DNA of 37,664 nucleotides from CAZSLO01 sp964608025 (GTDB lineage: Bacteria > Chloroflexota > Dehalococcoidia > Lucifugimonadales > CAJWER01), in the NCBI GenBank assembly GCA_964608025.1, contig CAZSLO010000013.1:1-37664 (forward strand). Reading direction: 5' to 3'. This document shows positions 8,801 to 16,933 of this stretch, piece by piece (within the stretch, counting starts at the first letter, position 1; every line of letters starts with the position of its first letter). A program made the translations under genes and the position numbers. The notes under the pieces were generated by a model that worked only from the letters and a program-made list of their open reading frames with translations, was not told where the DNA came from and made no database searches.

Positions 8801-9529
8801 TTTTTGGCCAAAATTAGCGGCAGACGAATACCAGTTGTAGTTACTGGGGTAGTGGACTACTTCCCCACTCTTCACCCAAGTGGTGGACGATTTTTCCTAA
8901 CAGATATGGATAGCGTACTCAGACACTTAAACATACTCGGGTCTGCACACCGTTATGATCCTAACGAACTCTTCATAAAAACAACTCCAGATATGCATCA
9001 ACAAGTCCGTTCAGCGGTAGATGAGCTAGTCAATCGGAGTGGTTTTGTAGTAGATGGTATTGAAGATCTAGAGACAATCCGATTAGACCCTCTTATTACG
9101 GCCGGTTGGCGTCCAATGGTATTGCTCTCCGCACCCATAGCTATACTTGTAGTGTCATTAGGGTATCTTGCTTACCTGTTACTTTTAGCCAAGAGAAGTG
9201 GGAGTGAGATTGGTCTACTACGTACAATTGGGGTATCCCGCATCCAGATATCCGGAGTATTGGTTTTTGAGAACCTTTTGATTTTCATTATTGGAATCTC
9301 TCTAGGGACGTGGGCAGGGTTTGAAGCGAGCGCCCTCATGGTATCTCCATTGGCAATAGGTGAAAATGGAGAAAGCGTAGTTCCTCCCTTCCAAATGTTA
9401 ACTAACTGGTCGTTGATGATTCCCACATATTTTGCAATCTCCATAGTCCTTTTTACTGCATTGTTCTTCCTCAGCCGTCGTATCGGACGCCTTAATCTTG
9501 GAAGCATCACACGTACAGAGGCAAATTGA
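5861..9529 (+). CDS. Giant FtsX/MacB-type ABC transporter permease (1222 aa)
   Basis: A 1222-residue membrane protein with FtsX-like architecture. An N-terminal helix (about 18-42) leads into a large extracytoplasmic domain (about 45-330), followed by a three-helix FtsX block (about 335-455). A run of extra hydrophobic helices (about 475-700) and another extracytoplasmic region (about 715-1080) follow. The last three helices (about 1085-1215) include an LLRTIGVSRIQI cytoplasmic loop typical of FtsX. Within the second outer region, about 815-925, ELWVLVQDN, PGALLFDDI and similar pieces look like a jelly-roll carbohydrate-binding-type fold. No ribosome site is visible before the ATG. It overlaps the next permease by 4 bases (TTGA). 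With the two ATPases at 12934-14559 it should form a MacB/Lol-like mechanical exporter. Cargo unknown. Confidence 0.85.
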   Translation: MGQPGKASLVIKYVAKDSMLLVSVLISMLLATVLSAGAPIYLKSLEQLAFNTSLERLPEAGLLVHVLAPKTVLSPQGINEADNALDNAILGTLSEAYIGHEKYLRGNRQLVGHPEHPIPNSGVAGLNVTRGFLQYLSSLENHVQILEGRMPLDRVTLTPEGPELDAVVSEEVADGFDLQVTDLLRLRPTVDSNSEILVRIVGVIESGDPSSEFWRFGKLYMETPPLELNIPTGLEDVVTEGFDIPEVHMLPMFVTEKAMVDAVTNVYPGALAKPNWFILLDKHRVTKWSVLESGQRMASFRDSVISSMPGSAVTAVTMQTLIDNLNERRLLTQIPMLVLMLIMVSTILFFMVMMVSYIVSNRERDASLLRSRGASIFEILRLYSLEGIVMVLIAMLSAPFIALIIVASTGMLPYFEDLTHGNLLPIRIDIWPFSMAALASILCLTILVIPGTAGARMGLLIHKLRSSRPPTTPFFHRYNIDIALLVIGSLVFWELNSRDNIVSGGLFQDAQVNDTLLIAPVLFLVVVGLLFMRLFPLFLKYISGESPRLVHLVAYISIAIIFILLLTQGLMGSGYGNWPVFCSLVALIGITYWTTTHIHKLPLLFVGIAVQASFIVLFLATIPVDDKDILYLASIGLIVLVPAQLLYLILQLIVRTLPVWLSIGLIRMARSPLQYTWLILLLVLATGMAIFSTTVGGTLEASQIDQAQYNSGTDLRVAGFTSHRAGGLQGLLAQYMSTTGIKTISLGYRSTGTAGPVSFELLGLEADNLSDMFWYRSDFSEKPIDTVLSWLRPEERRKRLMIQEEITSLGAWVKPIAHHPAAELWVLVQDNVGFPSAIKLGGFKGKDWQLMSGDMPDNINFPITLVAFQIVEPSFLFGLETPGALLFDDIHFNRNDVTHILEDFEGNLSWTPIITSDLSSDQFALIQDDTYSGLNSGALVFGSETDQGYRGFYHNPNPGALPVIASSTLLNAMDANIDDVFLAKISGRRIPVVVTGVVDYFPTLHPSGGRFFLTDMDSVLRHLNILGSAHRYDPNELFIKTTPDMHQQVRSAVDELVNRSGFVVDGIEDLETIRLDPLITAGWRPMVLLSAPIAILVVSLGYLAYLLLLAKRSGSEIGLLRTIGVSRIQISGVLVFENLLIFIIGISLGTWAGFEASALMVSPLAIGENGESVVPPFQMLTNWSLMIPTYFAISIVLFTALFFLSRRIGRLNLGSITRTEAN

Positions 9530-12500
9530 TTTTGAACCGACCATCAAATATCGTGTTCCAATCAACCAAGACCTTTATACGAGTTGCCAATGTCTGGCAA
9601 CTCGTGATCAAGCGCAGCTTGGCCAATTGGCGCCTTTTGTCATCTGTAGTACTCGGTGTAGTACTAGCATCATCTCTAATGTCCGGCACGATCATATACT
9701 TCGATGCCCTTCGCGAAACTGCCCTCAAAACCACTCTTGAAAGTACGTTAGATACAAAACTAGATATCGTGCTCGAAAGCACCCGGGGGCCAACAATTGT
9801 TTCTGAATACGCTCAGTTACATGAAGCGGCAGTATCCGAAATCAACAAGAGAGTAGCCTGGATGCTAAAGGGTTCTGTACGAGCGGGCCGTTCACCCACT
9901 ATGTTTTTAACAAAACCAGGCAGTGAACAAGAAGCCGGTAAAGATAGCAATCGCACCTACTTCGTGTTCCTAGACGAAATTGAAAACAATATAGAAATTA
10001 TCCAGTGGGGCAGGATGCCTACCAGTAAGCCACAGCATGACGCCGGATCCCCTCCTATGGTAGAGGCAATCATTCCCATAGAGGCAGCAGATTTGTTTGG
10101 AGTGGAAGTCGGAGACAACTTGGTAGCAGTACCCACCTGGACAGATGATGCGCCATACGTAAACGTAGTAATTAGCGGGTTGTTTACCAAATCGGGGGCC
10201 CAAAGCGAGTTTTGGCACCTTAATTCCGTGATGTCCACAGCCACAAGCAAGGAATTCAATACAATTCCATTCTATATTACCGAGTCAGCTTTCCTGAACG
10301 TAGTCGGACCGCCTTTGCTAAAAATGGATAGCACCTACTACTACCTCCTCGATGTTGATGAACATCTACTCAATGCAAATAACGCTAACTTAGCAGCCCA
10401 GAGCATATCTGATCTAGGAGCATTCCTTAGCACAACACTAAGCCAGTATCTCCAAGTAACTGTACTAGATGATGTCATCCGTAGATATGATCGCAGGCTC
10501 TTTTTCAGCAAATTACCAATGTTTATGGTTCTGGTTTTGATAAGCATAGTCGTACTCTACTACGTTGCAACGCTCTCTTCTCTCGTCGTTGAAAGTCAGC
10601 GCGGAGAACTGATCCTATTGCGTAGCAGAGGTGCAAATTCAACTCAAATCCTTGTGGTTTTTATACTGGAAGGACTTACCATAGCTGTTTTTTCCACAAT
10701 TGTGTCACCACTGATAGCAGCAGGATCCATAAGTCTACTCGGAACCACACCCGCATTTTCTGATCTAACTGGTGGAGAATTCCTCAACATAAGTCTATCT
10801 TTACGTTCATTTCTTATCGGAGGGATCGGTGGCATCTTAGGTCTAGTAGCCCTTGTATTGCCTGCTATTACAGCCTCTCGTATTGAAGTTATTCGTAATC
10901 GCCAAGAAATGGGCAGGCCTTCATCCAAGCCATTTTTACAACGATACTACATCGATATATTGTTATTGATCGTAAGTATTTATCTATTCAATCGACTCAC
11001 AGAACAAGGTTCGGTTGTCGCTACCAGTTTTCTCGGGGAATCAATGGTTAATGAACTAATCATGATTTTACCCGGAATCACATTGATTGCCGCTGCAATT
11101 ATTCTTCTCAGGATCTTTCCTGTTGTTATGAATTTAGCTGTTACGCTCCTATCCAGTCGTTTATCGGCTGGGATGGTGATGGGCATATGGCAAATCGCCA
11201 GAAGCCCAACCCATTATGCGCGTTTGTCATTATTATTGATCCTCACAGCTGGCCTTGGAATTTTCGCATCTAGCTTCGGTGCTACCCTTGAAAGAAGTTT
11301 CCGGGATAGGGTGATGCATTCATCTGGAACTGACATCCGGATAGAAGGGATACAGGGCCGTGAAATCACCAATTACGGTCCACAGACCCTATCCTCGACC
11401 TATTCCGGTGTGCCTGGAATCGAATTTGCCACAGCAGTTTTGCGTAAGCGAGGGCAGGACTTATCGAAACTGATAGGGGTAGACTACGATATGTTTGGCA
11501 TAGACCCAGAATTGTTTGCTGATGTGGCTTTTTTCAGAAACGATTACACAGAAAACGATGTCCGGTCATTATTAGAGAAACTCAGCACACCTACGATAAT
11601 CGGCGTTGATATTCCCAGGGATGCAAACAGTCTTTTCATGCGTGTAAAACCGGATCGTCATCACCCCGGGATTCGTGTAACTGCCCAAATAAGACATCCC
11701 GACGGCTCATACAATCTCGCCAGCTTTGGAAGTCTCAATTCAGACGACTGGATCAACTTGAAAGCAGAATTCCGGCAATCCTCCGGAACTAATCAGGATA
11801 AAGTATCGTCCCTCGTATCAATCCGGATTCATGAAACCGATCCTTTTAACTCCTTACAAGCCGGGTCTCTACAAATAGATGAGATAGGTATCGAAACAGA
11901 TTCTGGCAAAAAGATAATATTGGATTCTTTTGAAACATTGCAATGGAAAGCTCTTATCAGCACAGCTGAGGCCGTTTCAGATACTGTCAGGCCCGCAACA
12001 GATTTTCTTCCTGGAGAATCTGGATCTGTGATATTCAAATGGTCTGATGGAGCTTCACAAACCATCCGAGGTTTTTTTAGGGGAATAGAATATCCATCAA
12101 TACCTGTCCTAGCAAGTCAGGCCTTCATCCAAGATACCGGGCACTCACAAGGCGATCAGTTCGAAGTCCTGGTGGCCAGTAGCCGTGTACCGGTTCATAT
12201 AGTTGGCACAATAAACCTTTTCCCTACTGTAACTTCACCAGACAAACGCTATCTGGTTTCTGATATTGATGCTCTTATCAGTTACGTCAACCTTGGCACT
12301 TTCGGTGACACTCTTATTGCCAATCAGGTCTGGATAAAATCTTCATTATCTGGTCCCGAACGTACTCACCTCATTGAGAATATACGTAATATCGGGGGCC
12401 CGGTGACTAGGCTTTACGACAGGACCAAGAATCTTGAAGAAACACGTATTGATCCTCTGGTTAATGCTGGGTGGAGATCGCTATTGTTCCTGTCTTTCGG

Positions 12501-12894
12501 TGCAGTCTTAATTCTTAGCTGTATAGGCTTTCTGGTCCATGCATACATGTCGTATAAAAGCCGCCTAGTGCAATTGGCTCTCATGAGGACAATTGGCGTA
12601 TCCGTTTCTCAATTGACTACAATGGTTTGGATTGAGCAGGCCTTGGTGGTATCCGTCGGGATGCTTTTGGGTTCATGGATGGGGGCCAGACTTGGTACAA
12701 TTATCATGCCCTTCCTTGGACACGATGACTGGGGCGATAAGGTTGTACCTCCTTTCATAACAGATGTAAACTGGACAGCACTCTTGGCCACATATGGATT
12801 GATGTTGCTGATATTTGGCATAATCACGTTAGGATTAGTCTGGCTGATACATAAGATATCAGTCCATTCGGTACTAAGGTTGGGTGACACATAA
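9526..12894 (+). CDS. Second giant FtsX/MacB-type ABC transporter permease (1122 aa)
   Basis: A 1122-residue protein built like its neighbour but without the middle group of extra helices being as long. It has an N-terminal helix (about 35-60), an outer domain, an FtsX helix block (about 325-450), a middle hydrophobic part, then an outer domain (about 600-950). Three C-terminal helices follow, with the loop LALMRTIGVSVSQL. A jelly-roll-like stretch is seen at about 712-805 (IRVTAQIRHPDGSYNL; GSLQIDEIGI). Translation begins at TTG inside the TTGA overlap with the upstream stop, so the two are almost certainly translationally coupled. The parallel layout suggests that the two permeases arose by duplication and pair as a heterodimer. 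They likely export or extract a lipid, lipoprotein or peptide. Confidence 0.85.
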   Translation: MILNRPSNIVFQSTKTFIRVANVWQLVIKRSLANWRLLSSVVLGVVLASSLMSGTIIYFDALRETALKTTLESTLDTKLDIVLESTRGPTIVSEYAQLHEAAVSEINKRVAWMLKGSVRAGRSPTMFLTKPGSEQEAGKDSNRTYFVFLDEIENNIEIIQWGRMPTSKPQHDAGSPPMVEAIIPIEAADLFGVEVGDNLVAVPTWTDDAPYVNVVISGLFTKSGAQSEFWHLNSVMSTATSKEFNTIPFYITESAFLNVVGPPLLKMDSTYYYLLDVDEHLLNANNANLAAQSISDLGAFLSTTLSQYLQVTVLDDVIRRYDRRLFFSKLPMFMVLVLISIVVLYYVATLSSLVVESQRGELILLRSRGANSTQILVVFILEGLTIAVFSTIVSPLIAAGSISLLGTTPAFSDLTGGEFLNISLSLRSFLIGGIGGILGLVALVLPAITASRIEVIRNRQEMGRPSSKPFLQRYYIDILLLIVSIYLFNRLTEQGSVVATSFLGESMVNELIMILPGITLIAAAIILLRIFPVVMNLAVTLLSSRLSAGMVMGIWQIARSPTHYARLSLLLILTAGLGIFASSFGATLERSFRDRVMHSSGTDIRIEGIQGREITNYGPQTLSSTYSGVPGIEFATAVLRKRGQDLSKLIGVDYDMFGIDPELFADVAFFRNDYTENDVRSLLEKLSTPTIIGVDIPRDANSLFMRVKPDRHHPGIRVTAQIRHPDGSYNLASFGSLNSDDWINLKAEFRQSSGTNQDKVSSLVSIRIHETDPFNSLQAGSLQIDEIGIETDSGKKIILDSFETLQWKALISTAEAVSDTVRPATDFLPGESGSVIFKWSDGASQTIRGFFRGIEYPSIPVLASQAFIQDTGHSQGDQFEVLVASSRVPVHIVGTINLFPTVTSPDKRYLVSDIDALISYVNLGTFGDTLIANQVWIKSSLSGPERTHLIENIRNIGGPVTRLYDRTKNLEETRIDPLVNAGWRSLLFLSFGAVLILSCIGFLVHAYMSYKSRLVQLALMRTIGVSVSQLTTMVWIEQALVVSVGMLLGSWMGARLGTIIMPFLGHDDWGDKVVPPFITDVNWTALLATYGLMLLIFGIITLGLVWLIHKISVHSVLRLGDT

Positions 12895-12933
12895 AAAGGC
12901 CTGGCATAAGTTTGGGCCAAAGGAATAATGTAG

Positions 12934-13818
12934 ATGACTACTTCGTCAAGCGAATACATAGTATGTGAGGATCTCTTCAAGATCTACAAGATTGCTGATC
13001 TCGAGGTCGTGGCATTAAGGGGTCTTGATCTGCTGATCGAAAAAGGAGAAGTGGTAGCTATCGTAGGTGCTAGCGGAAGTGGTAAAACAACTTTGCTGAA
13101 CATCCTCGCAGGCTACGATACTCCATCAGCGGGTAAAGTAACTGTAGGTGATAAAGATCTTCTCCGAATGACCGGCAAGGACGTAGAGGTATATCGACGT
13201 GAAGATGTGGGTTTCGTCTGGCAACAGACCAGTAGGAATCTTTTCCCCTATTTGACTTCACTAGAAAATGTAGCGCTTCCTATGATGTTAACCAACCTAT
13301 CATCCAAAGAACGCAAAACTAGGGCACAGGAATTGTTGGAATTGATGGGTATGGGCCATAGAATGAACCACACTCCAGAGAAACTTTCTGGAGGCGAACA
13401 ACAGAGAGTGGCTATTGGTGTTTCCCTTGCCAACCACCCTCCACTGCTACTGGCAGATGAACCTACTGGGGAACTGGACGACGCAACAGCTGGAGAAATA
13501 CTAGATCTCTTTGGTACTGTCAACAAGGAATTAGATACAACAATCGTTATAGTTACACACGATCCTGAAATAGCCTATAAAGTAGGACGGGTAGTCTTAA
13601 TCAGGGACGGTAAAACCTCTACCGAGATACGACGTAAGCTTAGTTATCAGCGTATTTCTGGCGAAGCAGAAGCTGAAGCTGAACTCGAAGAATTCACCCT
13701 GGTAGATGGTGCGGGACGAGTGCAGATCCCAAGAGAAATACTTGAGGAGTTAAAGATCAAGGATCGGGCTCGTTTAGTCATAGAAGACGGGAAGCTCAGC
13801 GTAGTATCGGGCGATTAA
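12934..13818 (+). CDS. MacB/LolD-type ABC ATPase fused to a C-terminal AbrB/SpoVT-like domain
   Basis: Residues 10-230 are a complete ABC ATPase of the LolD/MacB group: Walker A GASGSGKT (45-52), Q-loop Gln97, signature LSGGE (151-155), Walker B LLLADE (171-176), and H-loop His209. Then comes an Ala/Glu-repeat linker (about 243-253, coded by an imperfect GAAGCA repeat). The tail at about 257-294 (DGAGRVQIPREILEELKI, then RARLVIEDGKLSVV) matches the swapped-hairpin AbrB/SpoVT/MazE pattern. That domain normally binds DNA or dimerises. Here it may dimerise the ATPase or regulate the operon. The ATG lies about 10 bases after AAGGA, 39 bases past the permease stop. It should power the permeases upstream. 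Confidence 0.9.
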   Translation: MTTSSSEYIVCEDLFKIYKIADLEVVALRGLDLLIEKGEVVAIVGASGSGKTTLLNILAGYDTPSAGKVTVGDKDLLRMTGKDVEVYRREDVGFVWQQTSRNLFPYLTSLENVALPMMLTNLSSKERKTRAQELLELMGMGHRMNHTPEKLSGGEQQRVAIGVSLANHPPLLLADEPTGELDDATAGEILDLFGTVNKELDTTIVIVTHDPEIAYKVGRVVLIRDGKTSTEIRRKLSYQRISGEAEAEAELEEFTLVDGAGRVQIPREILEELKIKDRARLVIEDGKLSVVSGD

Positions 13819-13845
13819 CATAGCGCCTTTACTGGAGGAATATAT

Positions 13846-14559
13846 TTGAACACGAACGGTAAGATCATCGAAACAATCAATGTTGGGCGGAAGTATGAAC
13901 TTGGTTCTGAAGAAGTGGTTGCAGTTCAGGATGTCAACTTAGAAGTTCGTTCCGGTCAATTTATCGCTATAGTTGGCAGATCAGGCTCCGGAAAAACCAC
14001 CCTGCTCAACCTTATAGCAGGCCTTGATCAAGCGACTTCAGGTACAGTTCTGTTTGAGGGGAAAAATTTGGCGGAAATGAACGAAAAAGAACTTACAGAG
14101 ATCCGCCGGCATAAGATCGGTTTCGTGTTTCAATCATTCGGGCTTCTTCCTCTCCTATCAGCCTTTGAAAACGTAGAACTACCCCTGAGAATATCCGGTG
14201 TGAGATCCAAGGAAAGAGAGCAACGTGCGCGTGACGCCCTAGAGATGGTCGGCTTAACAAGACGTTCCAATCACAGACCATATGAACTTTCTGGAGGAGA
14301 GCAGCAAAGAGTAGCTATTGCTCGTGCCGTCGTTACAGAACCTCCTCTAATTCTCGCTGATGAACCTACTGGAGAGTTAGATTCAAACAACGCAAGATCT
14401 ATATTTGGTCTATTCCAAGAAATGGTTGGAGACCGTGGGAGCAGCGTGGTTGCTGCCACGCATGACTCGACCTTGCTAGCAATGGCTGATTCCGTCAAAG
14501 AGATGCGGGATGGCTTAATGGTTGAAGGAACCGCAGAGGCCCACCGATACAGGAGTTAG
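13846..14559 (+). CDS. MacB/LolD-type ABC transporter ATPase
   Basis: A 237-residue stand-alone ABC ATPase with all motifs intact: Walker A GRSGSGKT (44-51), Q-loop Gln96, signature LSGGE (148-152), Walker B LILADE (168-173), and H-loop His206. Translation begins at TTG 13846, chosen because GGAGGA lies 6 bases before it. It lies 27 bases after the first ATPase and ends the ABC operon. Unlike that ATPase it has no C-terminal extra domain, so the transporter probably uses an ATPase heterodimer that matches the two different permeases. It converges with the minus-strand oxidoreductase at 14566, leaving only 6 bases between stops. Confidence 0.9.
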   Translation: MNTNGKIIETINVGRKYELGSEEVVAVQDVNLEVRSGQFIAIVGRSGSGKTTLLNLIAGLDQATSGTVLFEGKNLAEMNEKELTEIRRHKIGFVFQSFGLLPLLSAFENVELPLRISGVRSKEREQRARDALEMVGLTRRSNHRPYELSGGEQQRVAIARAVVTEPPLILADEPTGELDSNNARSIFGLFQEMVGDRGSSVVAATHDSTLLAMADSVKEMRDGLMVEGTAEAHRYRS

Positions 14560-14565
14560 CAAGCA

Positions 14566-15696
14566 CTACTGGTTAGCTTCGTCGGTAGTCATATTCTCAC
14601 CTCTTAATTGCCCCGCCCTTATATCATACCGACCAGGATAACGTACCGTTAAATGTCCCGATTCGACCATGATATCAAGAGGATAATCTCGTGTTTCAAG
14701 TGGTAGTTTTACCACTTCATGTAATCTGGCTGAATCATAGATTGCGCAGGCCATTTCTACTGCCTTAAAACCATTAATTGATTCTCCCCGGTGGGTATCT
14801 ACCTTGCCTTCTACCCAATCAGCAAGCTCCTCTGCCTGGAGAGTACCGGATTCCTTATATTCAAAGCCTTCTTCACCAGGCTGGATATATTTTCCAACCG
14901 GAGTACTCGTTTCCCAATGTCCTTTTGTACTTTTATTCATTAAACGATAATACTCTGTCCTTAGGTCAATCACACCGTCTGTTCCATAGATCATACAACC
15001 ATGATAGTAGTCCGATGTAAAATCGCCAAGCACAATTCCTTCGGTCCCACTTTTAAAACCAAACATACACAAAGCTCGGTCTTCAACCCTGGTAGACCTC
15101 TCATATCGATCACTGTTGCGTTCGATGCTCCCCATAGCCCAATCACAATCGTCGTCTCCTAAAATAAATCGGAACATATCGAAAAGATGGCTAGCATTGT
15201 TTAGCAATCCATTACCAGACACAGCTTTTACCAAATCAATCTTTCCAATAGCTCCATCTGATACCAGTTGACGTACCGCCACATAAGACGGCAAAAATCG
15301 TCGCTGGTGCGCAATCGCAAGCTTTACATCATTACGTTTACAAGCTATCAGCATCTGCTCAGCATGTCCTAGGTCTTCCGCCATAGGCTTTTCGCACAAA
15401 ATAGCTTTTGGGTGTCTTGAAGCCGCTGCGATAGTCCATTTGGCATGCCCCTTATGCCAGGTCCCAATTGAAACTACGTCAAGCTCTTCCGAGTCGAGCA
15501 TCAATAAGGCATCGCTATAATGTTTCGGGTGATAACCTTCAAATTCGCTGAAACGGTGGTCAAAATCCACCATAGCTTGATTACTTAAGTCAGCAACAGC
15601 GGAGATCTCAAATCTTCGGCTGGTCAGGTAACTCAAGACATGATTAGAAGCCATACCTCCACATCCAATCACGCCTACTTTCAAATTATTGGACAT
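14566..15696 (-). CDS. Gfo/Idh/MocA family NAD(P)-dependent oxidoreductase
   Basis: A 376-residue protein with an N-terminal Rossmann motif (KVGVIGCGGMASNH, 6-19) and family signature EKP at 102-104 (LCEKPMAEDLGHAEQM). The substrate domain contains HQRRFLPSY and NASHLFDMFRFILG, the usual active-site blocks. An in-frame ATG exists 18 bases further upstream (15714), but GGAGAGG directly precedes the ATG at 15696, which I prefer. A second oxidoreductase of the same family lies just upstream on the same strand, about 75 bases away, so the two probably share a transcript and pathway. Likely substrate: a sugar, cyclitol or derivative, not identified. Confidence 0.9.
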   Translation of the reverse strand: MSNNLKVGVIGCGGMASNHVLSYLTSRRFEISAVADLSNQAMVDFDHRFSEFEGYHPKHYSDALLMLDSEELDVVSIGTWHKGHAKWTIAAASRHPKAILCEKPMAEDLGHAEQMLIACKRNDVKLAIAHQRRFLPSYVAVRQLVSDGAIGKIDLVKAVSGNGLLNNASHLFDMFRFILGDDDCDWAMGSIERNSDRYERSTRVEDRALCMFGFKSGTEGIVLGDFTSDYYHGCMIYGTDGVIDLRTEYYRLMNKSTKGHWETSTPVGKYIQPGEEGFEYKESGTLQAEELADWVEGKVDTHRGESINGFKAVEMACAIYDSARLHEVVKLPLETRDYPLDIMVESGHLTVRYPGRYDIRAGQLRGENMTTDEANQ

Positions 15697-15771
15697 TTCC
15701 TCTCCGTTACCCATTCTAGCTATGATATGAGTTGTTCTGTAACATCGCCAATTGATAAAATATTACAATCT

Positions 15772-16776
15772 TCAAGTAGGTATTCTCCCCGTTGCACGTA
15801 GAAGTGTCTCTTGTACAAGTAATTCATGGTCTAGAGAACGGTCCGGCGATTTCTCGCCCACCAAATTTGATACGAATGCCTCAAGACTTGCGACATATCT
15901 ACGTCTATCTTCAAGTTTAACTGTTGACACACCTGGGGGATAGCTATCACGAGCCTCCACGAGGCACAATCGTAGGGTATTTGCCGGTTCAAATGGTTCC
16001 ATGATCGCCGAACCTCGATCCCCGTACACTTCAAACCTACGAGCGGTTGGAGACGGCTCCATTGCTGCTATATCAATAGTAGCCATTGCTGAATCATATT
16101 CAAAAACAGCCAAGCTGTTATCCGTAAAAGTGCCAAGGGGGGATATATCCCTCCTCATAAAGGAAGTTACTTTCTCAGGTCTGCCAAGTATCCAGATGAT
16201 TTGATCAAGCACATGTCCAGCTAAGTCGTAAAAGGTTCCTCCTTTGTGAACGGCCACGGATTTTTGTCCTTCTAGAGTTAGAGTAGTTGACATATGTGCC
16301 CTGATCGCGAAAACCTGACCCAGCACACCCGATCTAGCCCACTCAGATATTCGATTGAAACCGTCATGATATCGGAACATATAGCCAAGCTGTATTAGTA
16401 GATTTTGTTCCTTAGCCTTTGCAATAACCCTTTCAAAGTGCCGATAGTCATCACCTGCAGGCTTGTCATAAAAAACATGCTTTCCTGCATCTACTAACTG
16501 TTCAGTATGCGCCAAACTTTCTGCGTTTAAACCTTCCGAAGATACAGCTACAATCGAAGTATCCTCCAGTATTTCTGATTTGTCATCAAACCATTTAATT
16601 GAGTTCCACGGTAAGGTGTTTAACGTCTCCAATTCTTTGCGCCGAGTGCTATCCGGTTCATAGACACCAACCACTTCAACACTAGGATTTTCCAGCATGA
16701 CCTGTAGAACTCCAGATGCATGAGCATGCTTGGTACCGTATTGGGCCATTTTTATCGGTTTAATAATATTTTCCAT
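15772..16776 (-). CDS. Gfo/Idh/MocA family oxidoreductase, divergent
   Basis: A 334-residue family member. The first strand lacks the usual GxGxxG: it reads MAQYGTKHAHASG (10-22), a His-rich version known from a branch of this family. The signature is DKP (104-106, FYDKPAGDDY) rather than EKP, keeping the catalytic-type Lys. The C-terminal domain has GGTFYDLAGHVLDQIIWILG, the substrate-domain block. An ATG start is preceded by GGAG about 10 bases upstream. It is divergent from the enolase-superfamily gene across a 157-base spacer, which suggests that the two are co-regulated and work in one sugar-acid pathway. Whether NAD(P) binds in the normal way is uncertain. Confidence 0.85.
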   Translation of the reverse strand: MENIIKPIKMAQYGTKHAHASGVLQVMLENPSVEVVGVYEPDSTRRKELETLNTLPWNSIKWFDDKSEILEDTSIVAVSSEGLNAESLAHTEQLVDAGKHVFYDKPAGDDYRHFERVIAKAKEQNLLIQLGYMFRYHDGFNRISEWARSGVLGQVFAIRAHMSTTLTLEGQKSVAVHKGGTFYDLAGHVLDQIIWILGRPEKVTSFMRRDISPLGTFTDNSLAVFEYDSAMATIDIAAMEPSPTARRFEVYGDRGSAIMEPFEPANTLRLCLVEARDSYPPGVSTVKLEDRRRYVASLEAFVSNLVGEKSPDRSLDHELLVQETLLRATGRIPT

Positions 16777-16831
16777 CCAAGTTGTTCTCCAATCTGTGAG
16801 GCTTTACATTAGGTCATTCTACAACTTTACG

Positions 16832-16852
16832 ATTGTCGATTTCGCGAACAAT
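16832..16852. promoter_or_regulatory. Imperfect dyad in the divergent promoter region (possible operator)
   Basis: The arms ATTGT and ACAAT flank a perfect 8-base palindrome TTCGCGAA (16841-16848), slightly off-centre. It lies between the divergent oxidoreductase (ends its 5' side at 16776) and the enolase-family gene (start 16934), where a shared regulator would bind. A GA-repeat tract (16867-16878) follows. I see no convincing -35/-10 pair. Role inferred from position only. Confidence 0.25.
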
Positions 16853-16933
16853 TAGGCTTGATTTCTGAGAGAGAGAGAACTACGCTGACCATATCTTCCA
16901 TCTGTGCAAGGAAGATTTGCGAAAGTAGCGCAA

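Noticed and set aside
16867..16878. GA dinucleotide tract as a phase-variable repeat
   Set aside because: Only six units, outside the coding region and 56 bases from the start; too short and misplaced to argue for phase variation.
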